Positions 42,481 through 52,193 of a stretch of 64,000 bases of DNA are shown here, one piece after another; positions within the stretch are counted from its first letter, which is position 1, and every line of letters starts with the position of its first letter. The notes beneath the pieces are model-generated. The model saw only the letters and a program-made list of their open reading frames with translations. It had not been told where the DNA came from and searched no databases. This stretch comes from Niabella agricola (GTDB taxonomy: Bacteria; Bacteroidota; Bacteroidia; Chitinophagales; Chitinophagaceae): contig NZ_JAJHIZ010000003.1 in NCBI RefSeq assembly GCF_021538615.1, forward strand, positions 4,464,001 through 4,528,000, written 5' to 3'. Both the position numbers and the translations under genes were made by a program.

Positions 42481-43971
42481 ATGAAAATTACCTATATTAG
42501 TCATGCTACACTGCTTATTGAAGTAAACGGGCTAAAACTAGTTACCGATCCCTGGGTAAAAGATACGGCATATTGTAACCAGTGGCATTTATTTCCAAAG
42601 GCGACCCATCCGGAGTTAATTGCTGATGCCAATTATGTTTTGTATTCGCACGGACACGAAGATCATTTGCATGCGGGGAGCCTGCAAATGATCAATAAAC
42701 AGGCTGCAATTCTTTATCCCTATTCCTGGTACGGAGGAACAAAGACCTTTTTTAATGACCTGGGATTTACACATGTAAAGGAGGCGTTTAATGAGCGGAC
42801 AATTGTATTAGACGGGCAGGTAAAGGTGACCTACCTGGCCAATAATCTGGATAATGTGATGGTGATTGAAAGCGGGGATACCGTCCTGGTGAATATTAAC
42901 GATGCCCTGCCTTCGGCCTCCCAATCGATGATCGGTTATTTTCTAAAAAAAATAAAACAACGATGGCCGGCACCCGATTATGTATTTTCCAGCTATGGCG
43001 GGGCCTCGTATTTTCCGAACACCGTGCACTTTGAAACGAAAGACGACGAGGAGATCGCCCAAACAAGGGAGCGCTTTTTTGTAAATAATTTTTGTAAGAT
43101 TGTTGCCGGCCTCCGGCCCAGGATGGCTGTGCCGTTTGCAAGCGATTTTATTCTTTTAGATGACCATCAACGATGGATCAATCGGGCTAAATTCCCCCGT
43201 TATGAGATAGCACCCTTATTTGAGCAGGAGCATCCGGATTGCGATACAAAGATTATCGAAGCATATCCCGGTGACGTGTTTGAAGGCTGCAACTTCTTTA
43301 AACGGTCAAGATATCATGCTGTTGCCAGGCAGCTACTGGATACGGTAGATAACGATTATAAAAAAGAAATTGAGGAGAAGCGCACAAGAAAAAGCATGGC
43401 GGCCGGCCAGTCTGCGGCGCTGAAGGAAAAGCTAAAGCGCCATATTGTAGAGAAAGCATATATTATACCAACCGATATCCGGAAGCGTATCCGGTTCGCT
43501 GTTAGGGTAACGGATATGCCGGATGATCCGGTGCTTACCATCGATTTCAGAGGAGAAACTCCCACATTCAGCTGGCAGCAACAGCCTCAGGGGGATATTA
43601 ATTTGCTGATTGATGTCGGTAGCCAGGTATTGAACCACTCCATGGACCATGAATGGGGAGGCGATGCCATCATCATCGGATATGGCGCCGAGATTTATGT
43701 GTATCATGCGGATGCCATACGCTATGAAATTGAAAACTATTGTGTACGCCTGCTCAGCCGGTATCCCAATACAAAAGAGTATTTAAAACGTACTCCTTTG
43801 CGGGCCGCCCGGTATTTATTGTCGGATGCCATAAAAAGAAAAAATCTGATTTATAAGGCGATGGGCAGGAGAGACAAGGTGATCGATCACTCAGATCCTG
43901 TGCTTTCTGAAAGGGATCTGTGGCTGAATAAGGGAAAATGCGCCGTTTGTAAAGCCTGTAATTTGAAATAA
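42481..43971 (+). CDS. MBL-fold metallo-hydrolase with a C-terminal cysteine cluster
   Basis: The 496-residue protein starts with a UlaG-like metallo-beta-lactamase domain: MKITYISHATLLIE, TDPWVKDTAY and the metal motif SHGHEDHLHAG (His57, His59, Asp61, His62). The remaining half has a FVNNFCKIVAGLRPRMAVPFASDF block resembling the CMP-N-acetylneuraminate hydroxylase-like branch, then a domain of unknown fold. It ends in GKCAVCKACNLK, three Cys in a C-x2-C-x2-C cluster. The substrate is unknown. The stop codon overlaps the start of the acyltransferase by one base (TAATG), so translation is coupled. Confidence 0.85.
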   Translation: MKITYISHATLLIEVNGLKLVTDPWVKDTAYCNQWHLFPKATHPELIADANYVLYSHGHEDHLHAGSLQMINKQAAILYPYSWYGGTKTFFNDLGFTHVKEAFNERTIVLDGQVKVTYLANNLDNVMVIESGDTVLVNINDALPSASQSMIGYFLKKIKQRWPAPDYVFSSYGGASYFPNTVHFETKDDEEIAQTRERFFVNNFCKIVAGLRPRMAVPFASDFILLDDHQRWINRAKFPRYEIAPLFEQEHPDCDTKIIEAYPGDVFEGCNFFKRSRYHAVARQLLDTVDNDYKKEIEEKRTRKSMAAGQSAALKEKLKRHIVEKAYIIPTDIRKRIRFAVRVTDMPDDPVLTIDFRGETPTFSWQQQPQGDINLLIDVGSQVLNHSMDHEWGGDAIIIGYGAEIYVYHADAIRYEIENYCVRLLSRYPNTKEYLKRTPLRAARYLLSDAIKRKNLIYKAMGRRDKVIDHSDPVLSERDLWLNKGKCAVCKACNLK

Positions 43972-45080
43972 TGCTTTTCGATAAATTGCGCCGGGTTACG
44001 AGTGCTACGCGATATTTGCCATTTATAGACGGGCTGCGTTTTTTTGCCATCCTTCCTGTAGTATTGGTACACACGGTTGATTTTTATGAAGCACATGCTT
44101 TTAAGATTTCGGATACAGCGCTTTATAAGAACATACACCTGGCAAGCATCATTGGAAATGCAGATACGTCGGTGTTGCTTTTTTTTATGATCAGCGGGTT
44201 TATTCTGGGAATGCCTTTTGCCAGGGGATATATGGGGAAAATGCCACTTCGGGGACTTAAGAATTATTACCTGAGACGCCTGACCCGTTTAGAGCCACCT
44301 TACCTTTTGTTGCTGACACTTCTGTTTATTCTGAATGTGTACCTACTGCACAATTTCAGTTTTGAAGCCCTGTTTCCCCATTATGTTGCTTCTTTTTTTT
44401 ATGTGCACGATATTGTGTATAAATCGCATTCGTTTTTAAATTTTGTTTTCTGGTCGCTTGAAATCGAAGTGCAGTTTTATCTGTTGGCTCCGCTTTTGGT
44501 AGCGGTATTTAAGCTAAAACCCTTATACAGGCGCCTTATACTGCTTGCAGCCATACTGGTGTTTTCTGTGTTCAACAGCTTGTATAGGATGCCCTTTTTA
44601 AGTATTATAAATTACCTCCAATTCTTTCTGGCCGGTTTTTTTGTGCTTGATATTTATCTTACCACGCGAAGACAGGGCAGTGTTGTATTCGACCTGCTGG
44701 CAACTGTTTTCTTTTTGCTTTTCTGGACAAGCACGGTTACCCGGGAGGCGATGATCCTTCCTTTCCTGTTAATGGCCTTTTTTTTAACTGTCATCCATTC
44801 AAAAGTCTGGGTAAAAATATTGTCGGTTCCGTCCATTGCTATTATAGGGGGGATGTGTTATTCAATTTACATGATACATTACCCTGTAATGGTTTTTGTT
44901 ATGAATAGATTGCGGCTGCTGACTCCTTTTTTTGATAATTTCTACGCCGATTTTTTTATAAAGCTGCTGCTTTGTTTGCTGGCGGTGGGCCTGGCAGGTG
45001 CGACTTATTTTGTTGTTGTTGAAAAGCCTTTTATGAAATGGAAACTAAAAACAGCTCAACGTGATCAACAAAAGGTTTGA
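43971..45080 (+). CDS. Acyltransferase family 3 membrane protein
   Basis: The 369-residue protein has about ten membrane helices and the acyltransferase-3 marks: LPFIDGLRFFAILPVVLVHTVDF with the catalytic-type His at the first helix end, RLTRLEPPYLLLL and FWSLEIEVQFYLLAPLL. Relatives O-acetylate or acylate sugars of surface polysaccharides or lipids. It is translationally coupled to the MBL-fold gene, which implies the two products act on the same molecule. Confidence 0.93.
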   Translation: MLFDKLRRVTSATRYLPFIDGLRFFAILPVVLVHTVDFYEAHAFKISDTALYKNIHLASIIGNADTSVLLFFMISGFILGMPFARGYMGKMPLRGLKNYYLRRLTRLEPPYLLLLTLLFILNVYLLHNFSFEALFPHYVASFFYVHDIVYKSHSFLNFVFWSLEIEVQFYLLAPLLVAVFKLKPLYRRLILLAAILVFSVFNSLYRMPFLSIINYLQFFLAGFFVLDIYLTTRRQGSVVFDLLATVFFLLFWTSTVTREAMILPFLLMAFFLTVIHSKVWVKILSVPSIAIIGGMCYSIYMIHYPVMVFVMNRLRLLTPFFDNFYADFFIKLLLCLLAVGLAGATYFVVVEKPFMKWKLKTAQRDQQKV

Positions 45081-45139
45081 TTTTTTATCGCTAATATTGC
45101 CGGATAAATCTACTATTTCAGCGCATTGATTTTTAGTAC

Positions 45140-45640
45140 ATGAAATATATAAAACTTTTGATTTTCAGTGTGGCGATCCTTTTACTGGCCATTACGGGGG
45201 TAACGCTCTTATTGCCTTCGCATGTGCGGGTATCCAGGGCAGTGAACCTGTATGCGGGAGATGACGCTGTGCTGAACCAGGTGAGTGATCTGGCGAAATG
45301 GAAAAACTGGTACCCGGGGTTTGACACACTCGAACTGAAAGACACCGTGGTAGTAAACGGCAGCGTGACCGGGGCTACCGTAAAGAATGTTCAACTGCGG
45401 GTGATCAATCGTACCGATTCGCTGGTAACGGTCCTGATGAAGAAAGGAGAACAACCGGTGCGCAATAGCTGGAAACTGATCCGCTATGCGCATTCAGATT
45501 CACTGACCCTTCAGAATTATATGGAGTTTGACTTTAAATGGTATCCCTGGGAGCGCTTCTCGGGTCTGCTGCTCGATGGTTCCTATGGCCGCATCATGGA
45601 ACAGGGATTAAGGCAATTAAAAGAACAGGCACACAAATAG
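45140..45640 (+). CDS. SRPBCC-like membrane-anchored protein
   Basis: The 166-residue protein has one N-terminal membrane helix (IKLLIFSVAILLLAITGVTLL) and then a domain with VSRAVNLYAGDDAVLNQVSDLAKWKNWYPGF, a common start of START/polyketide-cyclase-like folds. It is probably a periplasmic lipid- or ligand-binding domain. Function unknown. It follows the acyltransferase by 59 bp and may belong to the same unit. Confidence 0.75.
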   Translation: MKYIKLLIFSVAILLLAITGVTLLLPSHVRVSRAVNLYAGDDAVLNQVSDLAKWKNWYPGFDTLELKDTVVVNGSVTGATVKNVQLRVINRTDSLVTVLMKKGEQPVRNSWKLIRYAHSDSLTLQNYMEFDFKWYPWERFSGLLLDGSYGRIMEQGLRQLKEQAHK

Positions 45641-45646
45641 CCGGAA

Positions 45647-45728
45647 CCACAAAGGCCGAAGGCATAAAGTAGCATAAAGAATGGAAATAGAGTCCCTCGC
45701 GTTTCTCAGCGTCCTAGAGCCTTTGTGG
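45647..45728. repeat. Intergenic inverted repeat with CCACAAAGGC ends
   Basis: Perfect 10-bp inverse ends (CCACAAAGGC at 45647-45656, GCCTTTGTGG at 45719-45728) enclose AAAG-rich and CTCAGCGTCCT-type internal sequence. It fills the gap between the convergent SRPBCC and queG genes. A relic of similar structure is at 20300-20405. Confidence 0.6.
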
Positions 45729-45738
45729 CAGAAATCTT

Positions 45739-46668
45739 CTAGTTTTTAATAAACTCCAGGTTGCGCTGAAGACCCTTGAGCTTGGTACGTTTGATAGGAG
45801 AATGTTTGAACACCTTGCGGAATTGCTCTTCTGAAAATTGTTCCCATTCCCTGGTGGACAAATTCAGGATCTCCGGCAGCGGCATAAACGCTTCCTGCTG
45901 GTGAGGTGTACTGAACCGGTTCCAGGGGCACACATCCTGGCAGGCATCACAGCCAAATACCCAATCCTGAAACTGTCCTTTTACTTCATCCGGTATCAGC
46001 GCTTCTTTTAATTCAATGGTAAAATAGGAAATGCATTTGCTGCCATCTACCACTTTGCCGGGAAGGATGGCTCCGGTGGGGCAGGCGTCGAGGCATTTGG
46101 TACAGCTACCGCAGAAATCGTTGCTGTAAGGATCATCATATTCTAATGGAAGATCTGTAATAAGCGTAGCGATAAAATAGAAAGATCCGGCACCCTTCAC
46201 CAGCAGGTTACCGTTTTTTCCAATCCATCCCAGCCCGCTTCTCCGGGCCCAGGTTCGTTCAAGCACCGGGGCAGAGTCTACAAAGCCCCGTCCGTTCACT
46301 TCACCAATCTGTTCCCGGATATATTGTAACAGGGCGTTCAGCCTTGCCCGGATCACCTCATGATAATCCTGGCCGTATGCATATTTCGAAACCCGTGGGC
46401 CGTCGGTTTGCTGTAACTGCGGCGGGTAATAATTCATCAGCAGCGTGATAACGGATTGGGCTCCAGGCACCAGCTTTGCAGGATTAACTCTCAGATCAAA
46501 ATGATTTTCCATGTACTGCATCCGGCCATGCATTCCTTTTGACAGCCATTGTTCCAGCTTGCGGGCATCCTCGTCCAGCTGTACCGCTTTTGCGATACCG
46601 CAGTAGTCAAAGCCCAGTTTCCTGCTGTATTGTTTAATAAGCTGTGTATGCTGTACGATCGGATTCAC
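45739..46668 (-). CDS. queG: Epoxyqueuosine reductase
   Basis: The 309-residue cobalamin- and iron-sulphur-dependent enzyme reduces epoxyqueuosine to queuosine in tRNA. Two [4Fe-4S] motifs are seen: [16 protein letters not shown] and [11 protein letters not shown]. The N-terminal DUF1730 part has [12 protein letters not shown] and [16 protein letters not shown]. Length is slightly short of the E. coli form, which carries C-terminal HEAT repeats, as in other Bacteroidota. Confidence 0.97.
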   Translation of the reverse strand: MNPIVQHTQLIKQYSRKLGFDYCGIAKAVQLDEDARKLEQWLSKGMHGRMQYMENHFDLRVNPAKLVPGAQSVITLLMNYYPPQLQQTDGPRVSKYAYGQDYHEVIRARLNALLQYIREQIGEVNGRGFVDSAPVLERTWARRSGLGWIGKNGNLLVKGAGSFYFIATLITDLPLEYDDPYSNDFCGSCTKCLDACPTGAILPGKVVDGSKCISYFTIELKEALIPDEVKGQFQDWVFGCDACQDVCPWNRFSTPHQQEAFMPLPEILNLSTREWEQFSEEQFRKVFKHSPIKRTKLKGLQRNLEFIKN

Positions 46669-46694
46669 CGGGGTAAAATTATTAAATTAACCGT

Positions 46695-46702
46695 TAAATT
46701 TG
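46695..46702 (+). promoter_or_regulatory. -7 promoter element
   Basis: TAAATTTG is an exact TAnnTTTG match, 18 bp ahead of ATG 46721. Confidence 0.5.
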
Positions 46703-46720
46703 TTTGGTTAAAACAGGTTT

Positions 46721-47758
46721 ATGAAGAGGACGCAGATGTTTGTGCTGCTGGCTGTGTGTTTCCTGTGTGCGGCAGGCGGGCAGCTGGTAAATGGCCAGGA
46801 GTTATTGAACCAGGGCCGGTATGTGCTGCTGATTCACGGCGGGGCCGGCACCATCCTGCGTGAAAAAATGTCGCCGGCGAAAGAAAAAAACTATCGGCTG
46901 GCGCTGGAGAAGGCCCTGAAGGCAGGATATACAGCAATAAAGTCGGGTCGGCCGGCGCCGGAGGCCGTGCAGGCTGCAATCCGCGTGCTGGAAGATGATT
47001 CGTTGTTCAACGCCGGAAGGGGCGCCGTATTTACCCACGATGGCAAAAATGAACTGGATGCTTCCATTATGGATGGTAAAACAGGAAAGGCCGGCGCCGT
47101 GGCAGGCGTAACCGTCATCAAAAATCCTATTGACGCGGCAAAAGCGGTAATGGAGCGGTCGGAACACGTAATGATGGCTGGAAGGGGAGCCGAACTTTTT
47201 GCAAGAGAATGCGGATTAACGATCGTAGATCCCCGGTATTTTTATACAGAGGAACGCTGGCAGGGATTACAGAGAGCGATCCGGGAAGATGCCCGGAAGA
47301 GCAAACCGGATCATAGTTACCAGGGTACCGGCTACCCCGATTATAAATTGGGAACAGTAGGTGCTGTAGCTTTGGATCAGGAAGGGAACCTGGCGGCAGG
47401 CACTTCCACCGGCGGTATGACCAATAAAAAATTTGGAAGGATTGGTGACAGCCCGGTGATTGGCGCCGGCACCTATGCAAAGAACCAGACGGCTGCTGTT
47501 TCCTGTACCGGCTGGGGTGAGTATTTTATACGCAGCGTTGCTGCCTACGATCTGTCGGCCCTGATGGAGTATCAAAACATGCCGGTTGCAGCAGCAGGCG
47601 AAGCCGTCATGAAAAAGATTGGCGCATTGGGCGGAGATGGCGGTTTAATTGCCCTGGACCAGAACGGGAATGCGGCGATGCCTTTTAATACAGCCGGTAT
47701 GTACCGTGCGGCCATTACAAACGATGGTAAAACAGAAATCTATATTTATAAGGACTAA
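46721..47758 (+). CDS. Isoaspartyl peptidase / L-asparaginase, Ntn-hydrolase
   Basis: The 345-residue proenzyme has a signal peptide (MKRTQMFVLLAVCFLCAAGG), so it acts in the periplasm. Autocleavage before the nucleophile Thr212 in the KLGTVGAVALDQEGN block would give alpha and beta chains. The substrate-binding AGTSTGGMTNKKFGRIGDSP and IGAGTYAKN segments are intact, and the alpha-chain has the INGGAGT-type LIHGGAGT. Plant-type asparaginases cleave isoaspartyl dipeptides and asparagine. Confidence 0.95.
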   Translation: MKRTQMFVLLAVCFLCAAGGQLVNGQELLNQGRYVLLIHGGAGTILREKMSPAKEKNYRLALEKALKAGYTAIKSGRPAPEAVQAAIRVLEDDSLFNAGRGAVFTHDGKNELDASIMDGKTGKAGAVAGVTVIKNPIDAAKAVMERSEHVMMAGRGAELFARECGLTIVDPRYFYTEERWQGLQRAIREDARKSKPDHSYQGTGYPDYKLGTVGAVALDQEGNLAAGTSTGGMTNKKFGRIGDSPVIGAGTYAKNQTAAVSCTGWGEYFIRSVAAYDLSALMEYQNMPVAAAGEAVMKKIGALGGDGGLIALDQNGNAAMPFNTAGMYRAAITNDGKTEIYIYKD

Positions 47759-47839
47759 AATTTTAAATAGGCGGTATCAAAAACGGCGGCGGTAGCCGAC
47801 CTGTGAGATTCCTGCTAAAATTTCATAAAACATTTATTT

Positions 47840-47856
47840 TGACTGCATTATAGTCA
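47840..47856 (+). promoter_or_regulatory. TGACT-N7-AGTCA dyad upstream of clpB
   Basis: A short inverted repeat with 7-nt spacer in the 246-bp AT-rich gap before clpB, about 150 bp from the start codon. It may be a stress operator, but there is only one copy. Confidence 0.2.
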
Positions 47857-48004
47857 GTTTGAAAGTTGTTTTCCTGACAAAATTTCCATAAAAAACGGCT
47901 TGGATTTTGATTTGCTATCTTAATACCGGTCACAAGAGCTGATCCTGGGTGCGCGGCATTCAGAATCCAAAATCAGCAATTTGTGATCACTAACAATACA
48001 AATT

Positions 48005-50599
48005 ATGAATCTGGGAAATTTTACAATTAAAGCAGCAGAGGCATTTCAACAGGCCCAACAGTTGGCCTTTAATGCTAAAAATCCGAATATAGAAGTAGAG
48101 CATATTTTAAAGGCATTGCTGGAACAGGAAGATTCGCCGGTGGAGTTTCTGTTGAAGAAAAACAACGTAACCCTGAACTTGGTACATAACAAGCTGGATG
48201 AGCTCATCAAAAAATTGCCGGTTACCAATGGCGAGCCGGCGCAGCAGATCAGCCGCGACGCCAATAATGTGGTGTTAAGGGCCGGAGCCTCTTTAAAACA
48301 ATTCAACGACGAATTTATTACTCCAGAGCACCTGTTACTGGCCATCGTACAGGGCAGCGATGCTACGGCAAAACTGCTGAAAGACGCCGGCCTGACGGAG
48401 AAGGGCCTCGTCATCGCAATCAAGGATCTGCGAAAGGGGGAAACTGTTTCGTCTCAAACACAGTCGCAGGAATTCAATGCATTGAATAAATATGCAAAGA
48501 ACCTGAATGAGTTGGCCCGCCAGGGAAAGCTGGACCCTGTTATTGGTCGTGACGAAGAAATCCGTCGTACCCTCCATATTTTAAGCCGTCGTACCAAGAA
48601 TAATCCGATCCTTGTAGGAGAACCGGGTGTAGGTAAAACTGCAATTGTGGAAGGATTGGCACACCGGATCATCAATGGCGATGTGCCGGAAAACCTGAAA
48701 TCAAAAGTGATTTATGCACTGGATATGGGGTTGCTGATTGCCGGGGCTAAGTACAAGGGCGAATTTGAAGAGCGGTTGAAAGGAGTGGTAAAAGAAGTGA
48801 GCGGAAGCGACGGGGAGATTATTTTGTTTATTGATGAGATTCACACCCTTGTGGGCGCCGGTGGCGGGGAAGGAGCGATGGATGCTGCCAATATCCTGAA
48901 ACCGGCCCTGGCACGTGGAGAGCTGAGAGCCGTGGGCGCTACTACATTAAACGAATATCAAAAGTTTTTTGAGAAAGATAAGGCACTGGAACGGCGTTTT
49001 CAAAAGGTCATTGTAGATGAGCCATCCGTAGATGATGCCATTTCTATTTTACGCGGGTTAAAAGACAAATATGAAACCCACCACCACGTACGCATTAAAG
49101 ATGAGGCCATCATTGCGGCTGTGGAATTGTCGCACCGGTATATTACCGATCGTTACCTGCCGGATAAGGCCATTGACCTGGTGGATGAGAGTGCCGCCAA
49201 ACTGCGCCTGGAAATGAACTCCATGCCGGAGGAGCTGGACCGGTTGAACCGGCATATCCGCCAGCTGGAGATAGAACGGGAGGCGATTAAGCGTGAAAAT
49301 GACGATGAAAAATTAAAGCAACTCAATACAGATATTGCCAACCTGTCTGTAGAACGAGATACGCTCAAAGCTAAATGGCAGGAAGAAAAAGAACTGGTGG
49401 AAAAGATACAGGCCGGTAAAGCGAAGATTGAAGACTATAAGGTGGAAGCGGAAAAAGCAGAACGCAACGGCGATTACGGCCGGGTGGCGGAGATCCGGTA
49501 TGGCAAAATAAAGGAAGAAGAGGCCAATATTGTTCGGTTTACCAAAGAACTAAATGATACTGCGGAAAGCCGTTTGCTGAAAGAAGAAGTGGATGCGGAG
49601 GATATTGCGGAAAGCATTGCCAAGGCTACCGGCATCCCGGTAACCAAGATGATGCAGAGTGATAAAGAACGGCTGCTGAACCTGGAAGCGCACCTGCATC
49701 AGCGGGTGGTAGGCCAGGATGAAGCGATTATTGCAGTAGCCGATGCCGTACGCAGAAGCCGGGCCGGTTTACAGGACCCGCGCAAACCGATCGGTTCTTT
49801 TATTTTCCTGGGGACCACCGGTGTGGGGAAAACAGAACTGGCAAAAGCGCTGGCGGAATTTCTTTTTGATGATGAAAGTATGATGACCCGCATCGATATG
49901 AGCGAGTACCAGGAAAAACATACGGTTAGCCGTTTGGTGGGAGCACCTCCCGGTTATGTAGGATATGATGAAGGGGGGCAGCTAACCGAAGCGGTGCGGC
50001 GGAAACCGTACAGCGTGGTGCTGCTGGATGAGATTGAAAAAGCACATCCGGATGTGTGGAATGTATTGCTGCAGGTATTGGACGACGGGCGCCTGACCGA
50101 CAACAAGGGGCGCGTGGTGAACTTTAAGAATACCATCATCATTATGACCAGCAATATCGGTAGTCATATTATACAGCATGCATTTGACGATGTAAGCGAG
50201 AAGAATATAGATGAAGCAACCGAAAAAGCAAAAACGGAGGTGATGAGTTTATTAAGAGAAACCATCCGCCCCGAGTTCCTGAACCGGGTTGATGAGATTA
50301 TCATGTTCCACCCGTTGCTGAAAAAAGACATTGTGGATATTGTAAAGATACAGCTGGAAGCGTTGAAGAAACTGGTGGCTCAGAATGGCATTCAGCTGGA
50401 ATTTAGCAATTATGCGCTGGAATTTTTGGCAGATCAGGGGTACGATCCACAGTTTGGAGCGCGGCCGCTGAAACGGCTGATCCAAAAGGAAATCGTCAAT
50501 CAGTTGAGCAAACGGATCCTGCAGGGTGATCTTGACCGGACCAAACCGGTATTGGTAGATGTATTTGATAATACCGTGGTTTTTAGGAATGAAAAATAA
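48005..50599 (+). CDS. clpB: ATP-dependent disaggregase ClpB
   Basis: The 864-residue Hsp100 chaperone has the N-terminal Clp repeats, a first AAA+ module with [15 protein letters not shown], a coiled-coil middle domain (residues about 400-525, rich in Glu, Lys and Arg) and a second AAA+ module with [17 protein letters not shown] and the ClpB C-terminal D2-small block [16 protein letters not shown]. It dissolves aggregates together with DnaK. Length and all motifs are normal. Confidence 0.98.
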   Translation: MNLGNFTIKAAEAFQQAQQLAFNAKNPNIEVEHILKALLEQEDSPVEFLLKKNNVTLNLVHNKLDELIKKLPVTNGEPAQQISRDANNVVLRAGASLKQFNDEFITPEHLLLAIVQGSDATAKLLKDAGLTEKGLVIAIKDLRKGETVSSQTQSQEFNALNKYAKNLNELARQGKLDPVIGRDEEIRRTLHILSRRTKNNPILVGEPGVGKTAIVEGLAHRIINGDVPENLKSKVIYALDMGLLIAGAKYKGEFEERLKGVVKEVSGSDGEIILFIDEIHTLVGAGGGEGAMDAANILKPALARGELRAVGATTLNEYQKFFEKDKALERRFQKVIVDEPSVDDAISILRGLKDKYETHHHVRIKDEAIIAAVELSHRYITDRYLPDKAIDLVDESAAKLRLEMNSMPEELDRLNRHIRQLEIEREAIKRENDDEKLKQLNTDIANLSVERDTLKAKWQEEKELVEKIQAGKAKIEDYKVEAEKAERNGDYGRVAEIRYGKIKEEEANIVRFTKELNDTAESRLLKEEVDAEDIAESIAKATGIPVTKMMQSDKERLLNLEAHLHQRVVGQDEAIIAVADAVRRSRAGLQDPRKPIGSFIFLGTTGVGKTELAKALAEFLFDDESMMTRIDMSEYQEKHTVSRLVGAPPGYVGYDEGGQLTEAVRRKPYSVVLLDEIEKAHPDVWNVLLQVLDDGRLTDNKGRVVNFKNTIIIMTSNIGSHIIQHAFDDVSEKNIDEATEKAKTEVMSLLRETIRPEFLNRVDEIIMFHPLLKKDIVDIVKIQLEALKKLVAQNGIQLEFSNYALEFLADQGYDPQFGARPLKRLIQKEIVNQLSKRILQGDLDRTKPVLVDVFDNTVVFRNEK

Positions 50600-50626
50600 A
50601 TTCTAACAGGAAGAAGAACAGATGAG

Positions 50627-50774
50627 GGTGTCTCAAAACTCCAAAACCGTCATTTCGACTGAAGCAAAGCGGTCCCGATTGCTATCGGGAGGAGAAATCT
50701 CATTAGGAAATTAAATATAGGAGATTTCTCGGCTTCACTACGTTACGCTCGAAATGACGGACTTTTGAGACACC
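50627..50774. repeat. Long intergenic inverted repeat behind clpB
   Basis: GGTGTCTCAAAA ... CCGTCATTTCGA at the left faces TCGAAATGACGG ... TTTTGAGACACC at the right, and GAGAAATCTC faces GAGATTTCTC nearer the centre. An extra small hairpin (CCCGAT/ATCGGG, 50673-50688) sits inside. The 148-bp structure could fold into one long hairpin and end the clpB transcript. The rest of the 496-bp gap (to 51095) is AT-rich and holds only a doubtful 65-codon frame. Confidence 0.85.
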
Positions 50775-51095
50775 TTCATTTTTTTTAGACAACTGCCGGA
50801 GCCCGGCTGCGAACGAACGATTGGTCGCGCCTGCGCGTGGTTGTTTATATTGCTTTTAGGGAATGGCCCGCGGCCGGAAAACAGTGCTGAAAAAAATGAA
50901 TTCGATCTGAGTTTTTATGTGTTGATAATCATATTGTTGTGTATGGTTATTTCTTCCCTCAAAGAAAAAGTTTGTAACCAGAAAAAAAAAATTATCTTCA
51001 ACCGCTTTTTTGAGATATTTGTTGTATTTATGTATTGATTTTTAAAAGTTTAAAAATCACGCCGCCCTTCCAAACCAGAAAAATTTTAAAATTGT

Positions 51096-51764
51096 ATGAG
51101 TCTGAAGAAAGAATCTGAAGAAATTATTGAGCCGAAGGACATATTTGTGGGCAAGAAAGAAGCGCCTGTAGTATTGATGGAATTTGGAGAATATGAAAGT
51201 GAGGAGTGTGCCCGGGCCAATGAAATCGTAAAACAGATTTTAGAAAATTACGAAGGCAAAGTAAAACTTAATTTTCGTCACTTTCCTCAAACAAGAATTC
51301 ATCAGAGAAGTTTGAAAGCAGCCGAGTCTGCAATTGCCGCCGCGCAGGAAGGTAAGTTTTGGGAAATGCACAATGTGCTGTTTCAAAATAGAAGAAACCT
51401 GGGCACCACCAGTTTAAAATTACATTCCAAAGAAGCGGGTGTAAACAATAAAAATTTTTTAGAAGAGCTGGTAAACGGCACCTATGGATGGCAGGTTCAG
51501 GATGATCTGAAATATGGCATCGACCTGGGCGTAAAAGAAGTGCCTACTTTTTTTGTAAACGGTCAAATGGTAAAAGGAAAAGCAACCTATGCACTCCTTA
51601 GCCAGGCCATTGATGAGGCCCTTAAAGGGGCTAAGAAAAAGCCTGTTGATAAAGCCAAGGCAAAGCCCAAGTCAGAGCCTAAAGCAGAGTCGAATACAGC
51701 GCCCAAAGCACCTGCGAAAACGGTTGCAAAAGCGCCCGTAAAAACAAAGACGAAAGCTAAATAA
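51096..51764 (+). CDS. DsbA-like thioredoxin-fold protein with an SxxC active site and a basic tail
   Basis: The 222-residue protein without signal peptide has a DsbA-type fold: APVVLMEFGEYESEECARANEIV, a helical insertion with AAAQEGKFWEMHNVLF, and the EVPTFFVNG cis-proline loop. The usual CxxC at the first helix reads Ser35-Glu-Glu-Cys38, so the nucleophilic first Cys is replaced. From about residue 175 the chain is a Lys/Ala/Pro-rich tail with repeated KAKP, KAPAK and KTK, like histone H1. A strong terminator follows. Confidence 0.85.
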   Translation: MSLKKESEEIIEPKDIFVGKKEAPVVLMEFGEYESEECARANEIVKQILENYEGKVKLNFRHFPQTRIHQRSLKAAESAIAAAQEGKFWEMHNVLFQNRRNLGTTSLKLHSKEAGVNNKNFLEELVNGTYGWQVQDDLKYGIDLGVKEVPTFFVNGQMVKGKATYALLSQAIDEALKGAKKKPVDKAKAKPKSEPKAESNTAPKAPAKTVAKAPVKTKTKAK

Positions 51765-51854
51765 TTTTTTTGCTGTATTCAGCGCTTTGCTGTCCTTCAA
51801 TGCCGGTACCGGTATAGAGCTTCCAGGGAGAGCGGAATAGTGAAAAAGAACATT

Positions 51855-51896
51855 AAAAGGCTGAAACCCTTTACAGTAAAGGGTTTCAGCCTTTTT
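51855..51896 (+). terminator. Rho-independent terminator behind the DsbA-like gene
   Basis: A perfect 19-bp stem (51855-51873 with 51877-51895) with a CAG loop and a T-run ends the transcript about 90 bp past the stop codon. Confidence 0.92.
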
Positions 51897-52193
51897 GGCA
51901 GTTGCTGCTGCAGCTTAATTGTTAAGCAAGCCATGGGTGCCTGTTCCGTTTTATCGAAGCGGGGTTATTTATATTTTTAGTGGTTTAATTGAAAAAAATT
52001 CAAGAAACAATCGGAAAAAATCTTTTTTGTGCGATACGTAAAAAAAATAGAAGATTAAATTTTTTTTATGTTGAATAAATGTGGATATTCGCTGTCCCGC
52101 GAAACTTTTTTTATCGTTATGAGAAGATGGTTTTTTGCTGGACTTTTAGGAGAAACATTATCGTAAATGCATCAATAAACTTGGTAACTTCTG
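51897..52193 (+). promoter_or_regulatory. AT-rich leader of dnaA with a DnaA-box-like site
   Basis: The roughly 300-bp gap is very A/T-rich between 51970 and 52160. TGTGGATAT at 52080-52088 is one mismatch from the reverse complement of the DnaA box TTATCCACA and could serve dnaA autoregulation. Only one box is seen, so an origin is not shown. Confidence 0.3.

Noticed and set aside
50841..51038. 65-codon frame with one hydrophobic segment
   Set aside because: TTG start with no ribosome site, in AT-rich DNA; hydrophobicity is expected from T-rich codons.
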